From Elusimicrobiota bacterium (lineage in GTDB: Bacteria > Elusimicrobiota > Elusimicrobia > UBA1565 > UBA9628), in contig JAPLKL010000046.1 of assembly GCA_026388095.1 (NCBI GenBank), positions 48,160-112,159 on the forward strand: a stretch of DNA of 64,000 bases. Reading direction: 5' to 3'. How positions within the stretch are numbered: the stretch's first letter is position 1; every line of letters begins with the position of its first letter. This document shows positions 51,874 to 60,144 of the stretch, piece by piece. The translations under genes and the position numbers were made by a program. Below the pieces are notes generated by a model. The model saw nothing but the letters and a program-made list of their open reading frames with translations, did not search any database and was not told the DNA's origin.

Positions 51874-53315
51874 CAGATCCTCCCCGCCGGGTCGCGCATG
51901 AATTCGATCTGCAGGAGCGCCAAGCCCCCGGCGATCGTCCGCTTGAGCTCGGCGAGGCTGTGGAAGCCGAAAAGATTCTTGATGATCTTGCCGGGCCTGA
52001 AGTAGAACCTCCGATGCGCGCGCTGCAGCAGCGCGGCCAGCTCCTTCTTTGAAAGATGCTCTTCCCAGCAGGTGGGGAGCCGGCGCTCCGGCGAAGGCCG
52101 GCGGATGAACTCCTCCCAGGCGCCCTTGGGCAGCACGCCCGAACGCACCCCGTCCTCGTAGGCCGCGGTGTCCGGATACGGCGAGAAGATCGCGAAGACG
52201 GCATAGTCGGCCGCCAGCCTGCGGGCGAACTCGATGGTCCGCTCCACCTCAGCCCGGGTCTTCTCGTGAGGGCAGCCGAGCATGAAGAACCCGATGGTGC
52301 GTATGCCGAACCTCTTGGTCTGGGCGAAGGTGGCTTCGATCTGCTCGACGGTCAGCTTCTTGTTCAGCCGCCGCAGGCCTTCGTCGGTCCCGGTCTCGAC
52401 GCCGTAGTGGATCTTGGTGCAGCCCGCGCTCTTGACCGTCGCCAGCAGCTCCTCCGTGATCTGGTCGCACCGGGCCTTGAAGCCCCATTTGACCCGCAGG
52501 CCCCTCCTCAGGATCTCCTGCGCGATGTCCAGCACGCGCCGCGCGGTGACGTTGAAGGTGTCGTCGAGGAAGAAGATCTCCTCGATGCCCATGGACGCGC
52601 ACTCCGCGATCTCGTCGACGATGTTCCTCGTCGAACGCGGCCGGTAATGCGCGTAGGTGTCGCAGAACGTGCACCTCTGGGGGCAGCCGCGGGCGGTGAT
52701 CATGGTCGTCATGGACGAGCCTTCCGTCGCCGGGGTGAAATAGCGGCTGGGGTCGTTGCTCCTCCGGTCCGGGAACGGCAGGCTGTCGAGGTCCGCCGTC
52801 TCCGGCCGCTCCGCCGTCGCTGCGACCTCGCCCTTCTCATCCTTGGCCAGGATCCCCTTCACCGCGCGGACCTCGCCTCGTCCCTCCAACGCGTCGAGCA
52901 GTTCGCCGAGGGCCGCCTCCCCGTCCCCGGGAACGGCGAAGTCCACGCCGGGCAGGGCGATGGCTTCGGCGGGGTAGGAATGCACGTGCGGCCCGCCGAG
53001 GCAGACCCGGATGCGCGGGTCGAGCTCCTTGACCAGCCGCGCGGTCTGCGCCACGTCGACCAGGTTGTGGGTCAAGGCCGTGATGCCGACCAGCCCCGGG
53101 GCGGACGCTTGGATCCTCTCCCGCAGCCGCCCGTCATCCAGGTCCTCGGCGAGCGCGTCGACGATCTCAGCGCGGTGGGATGTGTGCCGATGCAGATACG
53201 CCTGGAGGTACATGAGCCCGAGAGGGGGGAAGAGGAAGATCTTTCGGCTGCACAATTCCGGGATGCCGGCCCAGACCTTGCTCCGGATCGAAGGATTGAT
53301 CAGCAAGACTTTCAT
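51873..53315 (-). CDS. B12-binding-type radical SAM protein (rSAM-1), first gene of operon
   Basis: The ATG at 53315 follows GGGGACGG; the frame upstream to 53366 runs into the repeat spacer. The 480-aa protein has a B12-like domain (FPPLGLMYLQAYLHRH, VCLGGPHVHSYPAEA) without the DxHxxG His, then radical-SAM Cys211, Cys215, Cys218 (ARGCPQRCTFC), FLDDTFNVTARRVLD, HYGVETGTDEGLRR. It ends in the shared RFYFRPGKIIKNLFGF motif. It heads a 13-gene unit running to 35610, so the promoter should lie in the spacer after 53315. Confidence 0.92.
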   Translation of the reverse strand: MKVLLINPSIRSKVWAGIPELCSRKIFLFPPLGLMYLQAYLHRHTSHRAEIVDALAEDLDDGRLRERIQASAPGLVGITALTHNLVDVAQTARLVKELDPRIRVCLGGPHVHSYPAEAIALPGVDFAVPGDGEAALGELLDALEGRGEVRAVKGILAKDEKGEVAATAERPETADLDSLPFPDRRSNDPSRYFTPATEGSSMTTMITARGCPQRCTFCDTYAHYRPRSTRNIVDEIAECASMGIEEIFFLDDTFNVTARRVLDIAQEILRRGLRVKWGFKARCDQITEELLATVKSAGCTKIHYGVETGTDEGLRRLNKKLTVEQIEATFAQTKRFGIRTIGFFMLGCPHEKTRAEVERTIEFARRLAADYAVFAIFSPYPDTAAYEDGVRSGVLPKGAWEEFIRRPSPERRLPTCWEEHLSKKELAALLQRAHRRFYFRPGKIIKNLFGFHSLAELKRTIAGGLALLQIEFMRDPAGRI

Positions 53316-53439
53316 CCGTCCCCATGATAGCAAAAGGCCGCTGGACGGCGGCGCGGAGGGGTGCACCCACTGAAAGTAGGTGGGCTGGCGAAATGCCGTA
53401 CAGGTCGTGGCGGCGCAGAGCGCCGCCAGGCGCGCGCCG

Positions 53440-53494
53440 GCGGTATCGGAAGTTCCGCCGGCACCGGCCGGACGGATTTCCTTACGGCCGGCGC
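53440..53494 (+). repeat. 55-bp GC-rich repeat, copy A
   Basis: It begins GCGGTATCGGAAGTTCCGCC and ends CTTACGGCCGGCGC; 50 or so of 55 positions match copy B. It contains inverted CCGGC/GCCGG runs. Confidence 0.75.
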
Positions 53495-53676
53495 CCCCGC
53501 TATTCCTCTGGGGCGCGCAACCTCATGGAAGAGTGTCCCGGAATCGTACCTGCCTGTCCGTGCTGGCTGGCCGCAAGCAGAATACCGATATGGCGCGGTT
53601 CGCTTACGTACCATCCTCCGGATGGGGTCACAGCCCTCTATTGAGGTTGCGCGCGTGAGAGGAAAGGACGCGCGCG

Positions 53677-53701
53677 GGTTCCGGCGCTGGGCGCCGGAAC
53701 C
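53677..53701 (+). repeat. 11-bp hairpin GGTTCCGGCGC-TGG-GCGCCGGAACC
   Basis: A perfect stem with a three-base loop, the same style as the hairpins between the ABC importer genes (31203-31337). Confidence 0.75.
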
Positions 53702-53745
53702 TCCATTGTGATGGGCCTCCTTGAAGACTGCAAAAGACGGCGCCT

Positions 53746-53800
53746 GCGGTATCGGAGGTTCCGCCGGTGCCGGCGGGACGGATTTCCTTACCGCCGGCGC
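53746..53800 (+). repeat. 55-bp GC-rich repeat, copy B
   Basis: It begins GCGGTATCGGAGGTTCCGCC and ends CTTACCGCCGGCGC; changes from copy A are partly compensatory (CCGG to CGGG with GGCC to CGCC), as expected of a conserved structure. A truncated third copy follows at 53808-53835. Confidence 0.75.
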
Positions 53801-54024
53801 AGGTGCCTGCCGGACGAACATCCTTACGGCCGGCGACTTCGCGAGATAAAAGTGTTTATGCCACCGCCGCTTTTTTATATTTTACCGCCAGCGCTGGAGG
53901 TAATGTGACGAAAAATACATGCGCTGTCAGCACTTTCTTGTTCAGAAGTCGCCACGCTTGGCGCGACTCAACGGTCGGTGCAAATCACTTACTTATTTTT
54001 GGTGCACCCGCGCGGAGGCTCGTC

Positions 54025-54975
54025 ATGCGGTATGGTATCATAATCCAGATGAGCCAGTTCCCGCCCGTAGCCGAGAGCATCAGGCGGATCACGAACGCCA
54101 AAGGCGCCTCGGGCTACGTCTTCGATTGGGTGATCTCTGTCGCGTGCAATTATCGCTGTCCGTACTGCTACTACGAGGGGCACTGGGACGACCTGAAGAA
54201 GCACAACCTTGCCCCGCCGTTGGAGACCGCGCTCGCGACTTGGAAGGGCATCTACGAGAAATACGGCGAGTGCTATATCCTCATCAACGGCGGCGAGCCC
54301 ACCGTGTATCCCCGCTTCATGGAGCTGATGGCGGCCCTGACCCGGTGGCACCGCTGGAACTTCAATACGAACCTCACCTGGCGGCTGGACCGTTGGCGGG
54401 CGTTCGCGGAGCAGATCGAGCCCTCGCGGGGCAATATCCAGTTCAGCTTCCACCCATCCGAGGAGAAGGACATCGATGCCTTCATCGAGCGGGCGTTGGC
54501 GGTCCGCCGGCTGGGTTTCGACAATTGCGACGTCACGATCATCGCCTATCCGCCGCACCTCCGCGACCTCAAGCGGTTCTGCGGGAAGTTCAAGGCGGCC
54601 GGGATCAAGGTGAGTTCGCAGCCTTTCGTCGGGACCTGGCACGGGAAGAACTACCCCCATGACTACACCGAGGAAGAAAGCGCCTTGATCCGCATCCTGA
54701 GCGAGGAGAACGATTCCTCGCTGCGCTCCGAGCTGGACCACGCGATCGGGTCTGCGAGCCCTCTGGGAAAGCTGTGCCGGTCCGGACAATATTCCTGCCA
54801 CATCAACCAGATGGGCGAGGTGTATCGTTGTACCCAGATCGACCAGTCGCCGGGTTCCCGCGAGAGGCTCGGGCATTTTTATCGCGGCTTCGAGCTGCGC
54901 CCGGGACCGACCCCCTGCCCTAAGGCCTTCTGTCAGTGCGGCGAATCGCGCTGGCTGGTGGAGCGATGCGGCTGA
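54025..54975 (+). CDS. Radical SAM protein (rSAM-6), first gene of plus-strand operon
   Basis: The ATG at 54025 has GGAGG 6 bases upstream; an ATG at 54049 is an alternative. The 316-aa protein has radical-SAM Cys41, Cys45, Cys48 (VACNYRCPYCYY), INGGEPTVYPRF, and QFSFHPSEEKDID. C-terminal cysteines in LCRSGQYSCHINQMGEVYRC and CPKAFCQCGES probably bind a second Fe-S cluster (SPASM-like). No B12 domain. Starts a four-gene operon on the opposite strand to the main cluster. Confidence 0.9.
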   Translation: MRYGIIIQMSQFPPVAESIRRITNAKGASGYVFDWVISVACNYRCPYCYYEGHWDDLKKHNLAPPLETALATWKGIYEKYGECYILINGGEPTVYPRFMELMAALTRWHRWNFNTNLTWRLDRWRAFAEQIEPSRGNIQFSFHPSEEKDIDAFIERALAVRRLGFDNCDVTIIAYPPHLRDLKRFCGKFKAAGIKVSSQPFVGTWHGKNYPHDYTEEESALIRILSEENDSSLRSELDHAIGSASPLGKLCRSGQYSCHINQMGEVYRCTQIDQSPGSRERLGHFYRGFELRPGPTPCPKAFCQCGESRWLVERCG

Positions 54976-54979
54976 GCTC

Positions 54980-56812
54980 ATGCCCATGAGCCGAACGCCG
55001 GACCGACGCGCCGTCTGGGCCTCGCGGTTGGACGCGGTCTTCCTCGCCCTCGTCGTCGCCGGGGCCGGGTTCTGGGCGTATCGGCTTTCCCGGTATAAGA
55101 GCGCGGTGCGCGCGGCGCGCGCGGGCATGCCTTTTGGCGTGGGCAGCCGGCCCGAGCCCGCGGGCCTTTCCCAAGGGCAGCTGCTCCAGCTGGGATGGAT
55201 GCACGCCGGCCTCCACATCCCGGACGGCTCCTATGTGCGCCGCGACATCCGCAAGCGGCCGGGTACCCGGCGGATCGGGCTGTTCGGGTGCTCGTTCGTC
55301 GAGGGGCTCGAGTCCGGCCCTGGTTACGATCTCGGCAGTCTCCTGGAGAAGCGCTTGCGGCGGGCCGGGATGCGGGACGTCGAAGTGGTCAATTTCGGCA
55401 CCTACGCATACGGCATGCATCAATCCTACCTGCTCTGGACCTATCTCGGCCGCCGCTTCGGCCTGGACCAGGCCGTGTTCTTCCCGGAGGATTTCGACCT
55501 CTGGCGGGACGACAGCTTCGTCTACGAGGACAAATACGCGGCGCTGCATGCGCGCTACGCGCTGTCCGGAGCGGGCCTCTTGCTGGTGCCTCTGCTCGGA
55601 GGCGACCCGGCCGAAGCCATGAGCCGGTATCACCGGCTGTTGACTCCTTGGAGATACGCGCGCTACGACAATCGGCCGACCCTCGCCCTGCGGGTCCTAT
55701 TGCCGCCGGGCCGCAGGCGGGGGCTCAATCCCTTCTACTACTGGCCGAGGCTGCTGTGGCGCGAAGAGCTGCCGGAGACGTATGCCCGCATCTTCGCGGC
55801 GGTCGCGGCGCAGGGCGGCCGGCCCATCGTCTGGACCCATTCCGGAGAGCTCGCGGGCTTTCTCGGCGGCCGTCTGCGTTCCCTCGGCATCCCCAGCGAA
55901 CTCGACGGCGCGTGGCGGGCGATGGAACGCTGCCCGGAGCTCTATCGCGCGCCCGGCGGCCATCTCGGTCCGCTGGGCAACGACCTGCAGGCGGGGCTGC
56001 TCTATGCCTTCATGGCCGGGGACGCGGGGGCGGCAGCGACCCGGATCGGACTCTCCGTGCTCGATCACCACGCCCGCGGCGGGACCTCCGGACGCCCGCT
56101 CGACCAGTTCGAGGCCCTCGCGATCGGGGTGGGGCCGCATCGTTTGGCCGGGCTGGCGGCTGCCGCCGGGAGCCAGTCGAACAGCCCGCCGCTCAAGCTC
56201 CTCTCCGGGCTCCAGGACCTGAAGGCCGCCGCCCTGGTCACGACGCCGCCCCCCGATCCGGCTCTCCTGCCCAGGCCGGCCCTGCTGGATGACGCGGCCC
56301 CGGTGGTCGCGGTGCTGGAATCGGCCGGCGGCACCGTCCGGATCCCCATGGGGCGCCTGCGCGCTCCTACGCGGGTCGTCGGCACGGTCGTGCTGGCAGC
56401 GGGCCGTTGGGACGGAAGCTGGAGCGGAGGCGGAAGCTGGTCCCTCCGCATCAGCGACGGCGACTGGTTCCGGGGCCTCAGCGTGTCCGCAGACCGGAGG
56501 GTGAGCCGCGTCCGCATCGAAGTCGCCGGAGACCCGCTTCTGGAGAGCGGCGCGCCGGGCGCCGCGCCGGCCGTGTTCCGGCCGCTCTTCGCCGAGCTGC
56601 TCAAGATCCGCGCGGCCCCCGAGGGCTACGCGGACATCGGGCAGCTGCCCCCGCGGGGGACCGTGGACCTGCTCGCCCGGCGCGAGGGCGAGTGGAGCGA
56701 GCGCTTCCCCATGTTCTCCTATGCCCTCGAGCGCCGGCGGCTGGCCCCATTCGCCACGCCGCGCGCGATCCGGTCGTCCATGGGTCAGGTCGGTACGGCG
56801 AGCTCCCGCTGA
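54980..56812 (+). CDS. SGNH-fold protein with C-terminal beta domain (SGNH-4)
   Basis: The 610-aa protein has a signal-anchor (LDAVFLALVVAGAGFWAYRL). Block I is LFGCSFVEGLESGPGYDLG (GCS in place of GDS), block II NFGTYAYGMHQ; a candidate block-V His lies in APGGHLGPLGND. From about residue 430 the protein becomes strand-rich (VVGTVVLAAGRWDGSW, GGSWSLRISDGDWF), probably a carbohydrate- or polymer-binding beta domain. Its stop overlaps the next ATG (TGATG). Possibly an extracytoplasmic esterase. Confidence 0.8.
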   Translation: MPMSRTPDRRAVWASRLDAVFLALVVAGAGFWAYRLSRYKSAVRAARAGMPFGVGSRPEPAGLSQGQLLQLGWMHAGLHIPDGSYVRRDIRKRPGTRRIGLFGCSFVEGLESGPGYDLGSLLEKRLRRAGMRDVEVVNFGTYAYGMHQSYLLWTYLGRRFGLDQAVFFPEDFDLWRDDSFVYEDKYAALHARYALSGAGLLLVPLLGGDPAEAMSRYHRLLTPWRYARYDNRPTLALRVLLPPGRRRGLNPFYYWPRLLWREELPETYARIFAAVAAQGGRPIVWTHSGELAGFLGGRLRSLGIPSELDGAWRAMERCPELYRAPGGHLGPLGNDLQAGLLYAFMAGDAGAAATRIGLSVLDHHARGGTSGRPLDQFEALAIGVGPHRLAGLAAAAGSQSNSPPLKLLSGLQDLKAAALVTTPPPDPALLPRPALLDDAAPVVAVLESAGGTVRIPMGRLRAPTRVVGTVVLAAGRWDGSWSGGGSWSLRISDGDWFRGLSVSADRRVSRVRIEVAGDPLLESGAPGAAPAVFRPLFAELLKIRAAPEGYADIGQLPPRGTVDLLARREGEWSERFPMFSYALERRRLAPFATPRAIRSSMGQVGTASSR

Positions 56813-59800
56813 TGCCCAGCGGACCGAAGCCGCCCGTGCGCAAGGCCGGCCTGGCGCTGGCTCTCGCGCTGCTCGCGGGGCTTGCGCCCGCGGCGCGGCT
56901 CGCCGCCGCCGGGAGTCTGGCCTCGTCGCGTCCCGACGACCTCTGGCCGCAGGCGGGGCCGTTCCCGGATGCCGCGAAGATCCGGACCGTCTGGCAAGGC
57001 AACGGCCAGACGGAAGTCGCCGGGCGGGCGGGCGCCGTGCCGGGTCGGTTCCCGGTGCTGGTCGTGAGCGCGAACTCGGGCGCCGCCGCGATCACCTCGT
57101 CCGGCGCGGACGGAAGCTTCGCCGCCCGATTGGTCGCCTTGCCGGGTTCTTGGGTCATCGTCAAGTACGATCCGACGGCCGCGTCGTCCACCCAGGCCCA
57201 TTGGCTCCCGGCGCCGTCGGCGAACCAGGTCCTGGGCGATGCGATGTTCAAGGGGAACACCGCCCCCGGGACCTGGCTGCGCGTCGCCCCGGAGGCGCCG
57301 GCCCCGGGCCAGGGCGTGCCGTTCGACGTGAGCGGGACCGCGGGACCCGGCGGGGTCGACTTTTCCTTGACCGGCGCGATGACCGGGACATTCGAGCCGG
57401 GCGGTTCGGTGCGCGTCGAAGGCACGGCCTCGCTGTTCCCCGCCGCCGCGTCCGCGGCCGCGCTGACCGGGACGCGGCTGCGGTTCGACGCCGATCTGGG
57501 CCTGCTCTTCGACCAGCGCGGCCGCGCCCGCGTGGGGACCGGCTACTATTTCTCGAATATCCTGACGCCGACCGGCCTGCCGGTCCAGACCAAGGGGCGC
57601 GGGACCTTTTCGGCGCCGGACCTGAGCAGCGAGCCCTTGGCCGAGGGCCCGGGCGGCCGCCTGAGCGCCGCGGTCCGGTGGACGCTGCCCCTGCCGGCCG
57701 GGCTCCCGCCCGGCACCTACGCTCTTTGGATCCGAGCGCGCGCCGTGGATGGCCGCGCCGCTCCTCTCGGAGGGGATCGCCCGGGCCGCCAACTGGTCCT
57801 CACCCGGGATCTGTCCTGCCTGCCGCCGTTCGCGGTCGGCCAGCCGGCGCCGCCGCGGCTGACCTGGACCCTGCTGACCGATGTGCCGGGAGCCGACGGC
57901 AGCCGCGGCACGGTGGCGGAGGAGGACCGCGGCGACTTCGAGCTGGCGAGCAACGTCGTCACCCAGTCCCACGCGTACATCGTCCCTCGCGTCTCCAAGC
58001 GCAACGGCCAACCCCTGACCTATCGGCTCGAGCCGTACCTGCCGATGGTCGCGCAAGGCGACCGCCTGGTCCCGAATCCGCCGCCGATCCCGTTCCGGTT
58101 CCCGTCGGGCCGCCTCACGGTGCGCGTCCGCCGGCCCGACGGGAGGACCGAGACCCTGGGTCCGGCGCCTTTCACGGCCGCCCGCAGCCGGGCGCCCGCC
58201 ACGTCCCGCGGCATCCCGCTCAACGGCAACGGCGGAGCCCCCGTCGACGTCTTCCAATTGACGACCGCATCGGACGTGTTCGATTACCGCTTCCCCCTCT
58301 ACGGCCGCTATGAGATCGAGGTGGCCGGCGAGGTCCAGGATGCCAACGGGAATCCCTACCGGGGGGGCGGCCGCTATATCGTATTCGTGGCGGAACGGCT
58401 CGATCTGGAGCCGGCGATCCTGCCCATGACGCCGCTGCAGACCGGCGACGCGCTGAACCCCGGCCTCACCCTGCTTCCCGGCGTGCCGGCTGACGTCGAA
58501 GTCTCGGTCGCGCTGTTCCGGGACTCCGATCCGCGGCGGATCGAGCGCTGGTCCTGCAGCGGGCGGGCGAACCGGTTCGGGGTCTTCACCGCGAAGGCCG
58601 GGAGCCGGCTCCCGGTCATGACGGGGCCGGGCGAATTCGTCGTGGAATCGACAGCCCGGTACGTGGACGCGCGGGGCGTCTTATGGATGGGGGCGTCCCG
58701 CTGGGGCCAGGTCGTGGAGACCCCAGGCTCCCCGATGCTGGCGCGCGGCCGCCGCGGCAGGATCCGCATGGCGGATCCACCGGCCAGCCTCTGGTTCTTC
58801 TCCTCCCGCGCCCGGGACGGCGGCCATCTGCGCTTCCCCTACGCGTCCGGAGACGTCGCCTGGCAGGACGGCGACGACTCCATGATACCCGCCGTCACCG
58901 TGCAGGACCGCGAGGGTCTGGTCACCAAGACGCTGCGCCGGGTCTTCGCGGGCGACGTGGACGCCCGCGTCACGCTCCAGCGCGAAGGCGACTTCGAAGA
59001 CCGGATCCGCGCGGACGAGCTCCCGCTTCCGCTCGTCTCCAGCGGCGTCCTGGCTGCGACGGCCGACCCGCGCGGCATCCGCGTGCACGGCTACTTCTAC
59101 GCCGGGGCGCAGCGGCCCGGCGAGCGCGTCCGCGAGATCGTGTCCGACGATCAGGGCGTCCAGCAGCACGGGTATTGGTTCTTCAAGGAGCCGTATGCGA
59201 TGCAGGCCGGGATAGGAGAGCAAGGCGACCTGGCCGACGACTTCAAGTTCCTGTTCGGCGGAGCGGTCTTGCGCGACGACGACGCCGGATACGGCCGCTA
59301 CGGCATCTACGGCGCCCTCTGGGTCCGCCTCCCCGACGGCGACCCCCGCGGGGGCCGGGTCTTTCCGCCGTTCCAGGGCGCGCACGGCGGACCGGACGGC
59401 GGTCCCCTCATGACCCTCGGCGGCGAAGAGATCGACGGCTTCGTGGTGCCGCTGGCCGCGCGGCCGGGCACGATCCTCGAGGCGGGCGATACCTTCTCCT
59501 TCAGCGCGAGCGCGGCGCCTCCGCTCCCGGCCCAGCTCGAGGTCGTCGTGACGGGGCCGGGCGGGTTCCGGCGGCGGATCTCCGGCCGCGCCAACGCCGT
59601 GGGCTATTTCTACCGTCCGGACCAGGACTTCAGGGTCCCCAGGCCCGGCCTCTATCGCGTCTCCGTCACGGCCTCCTTCGATATGGAGACCTCGGCGGGT
59701 CCCCCGGCGCCGCCATTCCCGACGGGCACGGTCCTGGGCGCCGAAGGAGGGAGCTTCGAGGTCTATGTCGTCGAACGCGGCTCGCCCGCTCTGCGCGCGA

Positions 59801-60144
59801 GCCTTCCGCCTTGGAGCGCGGTCCGGGGCTCCGGTCCGGTGGCGCTGCCCGTCGAGCTCCCCGGGGGCGGGCGCGGCACCCTGCATTACACGATCGGCAT
59901 GCCCGGCTTCCTCCTGAAGGCGGGCTCGCTGCCGCTGGAGGGCGGGGGCGCGACCGTGAGTTACGCGCCGCGGCTCTTGCACGGGCGCTTCCCGAACATC
60001 GATATCGGCGCGCCGGGCGACGACGGCGACGATGCCGGGAGTCTGGCGGACACCGTCTGGGTGACGATGATGGCGGAAGGAGAGGACGGGCGACGCTACG
60101 CGCGGCAGTTCACCCTGCAAGGTCCGGACCTTTATGCGCCTTAG
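56812..60144 (+). CDS. Large exported beta-rich protein of unknown function (1110 aa)
   Basis: The ATG at 56812 overlaps the previous stop as TGATG and opens a signal peptide (AGLALALALLAGLAPAARLAAA); the longer upstream frame is antisense-like. The rest is strand-rich with several Ig-like-domain-style segments (GVDFSLTGAMTGTFEPGGSVRV, FDYRFPLYGRYEIEVAGEVQD, PRPGLYRVSVTASFDMET), Gly/Pro/Arg-rich and low in Cys and Lys. A repeated YRFPLYGRYEIEV/RPGLYRVSV design suggests a chain of beta-sandwich modules, either a surface structural protein or a carrier. No family recognised. Confidence 0.78.
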   Translation: MPSGPKPPVRKAGLALALALLAGLAPAARLAAAGSLASSRPDDLWPQAGPFPDAAKIRTVWQGNGQTEVAGRAGAVPGRFPVLVVSANSGAAAITSSGADGSFAARLVALPGSWVIVKYDPTAASSTQAHWLPAPSANQVLGDAMFKGNTAPGTWLRVAPEAPAPGQGVPFDVSGTAGPGGVDFSLTGAMTGTFEPGGSVRVEGTASLFPAAASAAALTGTRLRFDADLGLLFDQRGRARVGTGYYFSNILTPTGLPVQTKGRGTFSAPDLSSEPLAEGPGGRLSAAVRWTLPLPAGLPPGTYALWIRARAVDGRAAPLGGDRPGRQLVLTRDLSCLPPFAVGQPAPPRLTWTLLTDVPGADGSRGTVAEEDRGDFELASNVVTQSHAYIVPRVSKRNGQPLTYRLEPYLPMVAQGDRLVPNPPPIPFRFPSGRLTVRVRRPDGRTETLGPAPFTAARSRAPATSRGIPLNGNGGAPVDVFQLTTASDVFDYRFPLYGRYEIEVAGEVQDANGNPYRGGGRYIVFVAERLDLEPAILPMTPLQTGDALNPGLTLLPGVPADVEVSVALFRDSDPRRIERWSCSGRANRFGVFTAKAGSRLPVMTGPGEFVVESTARYVDARGVLWMGASRWGQVVETPGSPMLARGRRGRIRMADPPASLWFFSSRARDGGHLRFPYASGDVAWQDGDDSMIPAVTVQDREGLVTKTLRRVFAGDVDARVTLQREGDFEDRIRADELPLPLVSSGVLAATADPRGIRVHGYFYAGAQRPGERVREIVSDDQGVQQHGYWFFKEPYAMQAGIGEQGDLADDFKFLFGGAVLRDDDAGYGRYGIYGALWVRLPDGDPRGGRVFPPFQGAHGGPDGGPLMTLGGEEIDGFVVPLAARPGTILEAGDTFSFSASAAPPLPAQLEVVVTGPGGFRRRISGRANAVGYFYRPDQDFRVPRPGLYRVSVTASFDMETSAGPPAPPFPTGTVLGAEGGSFEVYVVERGSPALRASLPPWSAVRGSGPVALPVELPGGGRGTLHYTIGMPGFLLKAGSLPLEGGGATVSYAPRLLHGRFPNIDIGAPGDDGDDAGSLADTVWVTMMAEGEDGRRYARQFTLQGPDLYAP

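Larger units (their letters stand above)
53316..54024. other. Repeat-rich spacer between two divergent operons (709 bp)
   Basis: No credible gene. It holds two 55-bp repeats (53440, 53746) with a partial third (53808-53835), a 9-bp hairpin at 53408-53428, an 11-bp hairpin at 53677-53701, and, nearest the plus-strand operon, an AT-rich stretch (about 53840-54000) suitable for promoters. Overlapping frames here translate to Arg/Pro/Ala-rich low-complexity peptides and are not convincing. Confidence 0.7.

Noticed and set aside
53380..53840. Possible CRISPR or RiPP precursor in the repeat spacer
   Set aside because: Only two full repeat copies with unequal spacing and no cas genes. The short frames are Arg/Pro-rich without a leader and ribosome site, though a hidden precursor cannot be wholly excluded.
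53767..54024. N-terminal extension of the rSAM-6 frame
   Set aside because: It crosses the repeat spacer and gives low-complexity sequence; the ATG at 54025 has GGAGG and fits the family.
56407..56811. N-terminal extension of the 1110-aa protein frame
   Set aside because: It overlaps SGNH-4 in another frame and is Arg-rich; the ATG at 56812 gives a signal peptide and TGATG coupling.
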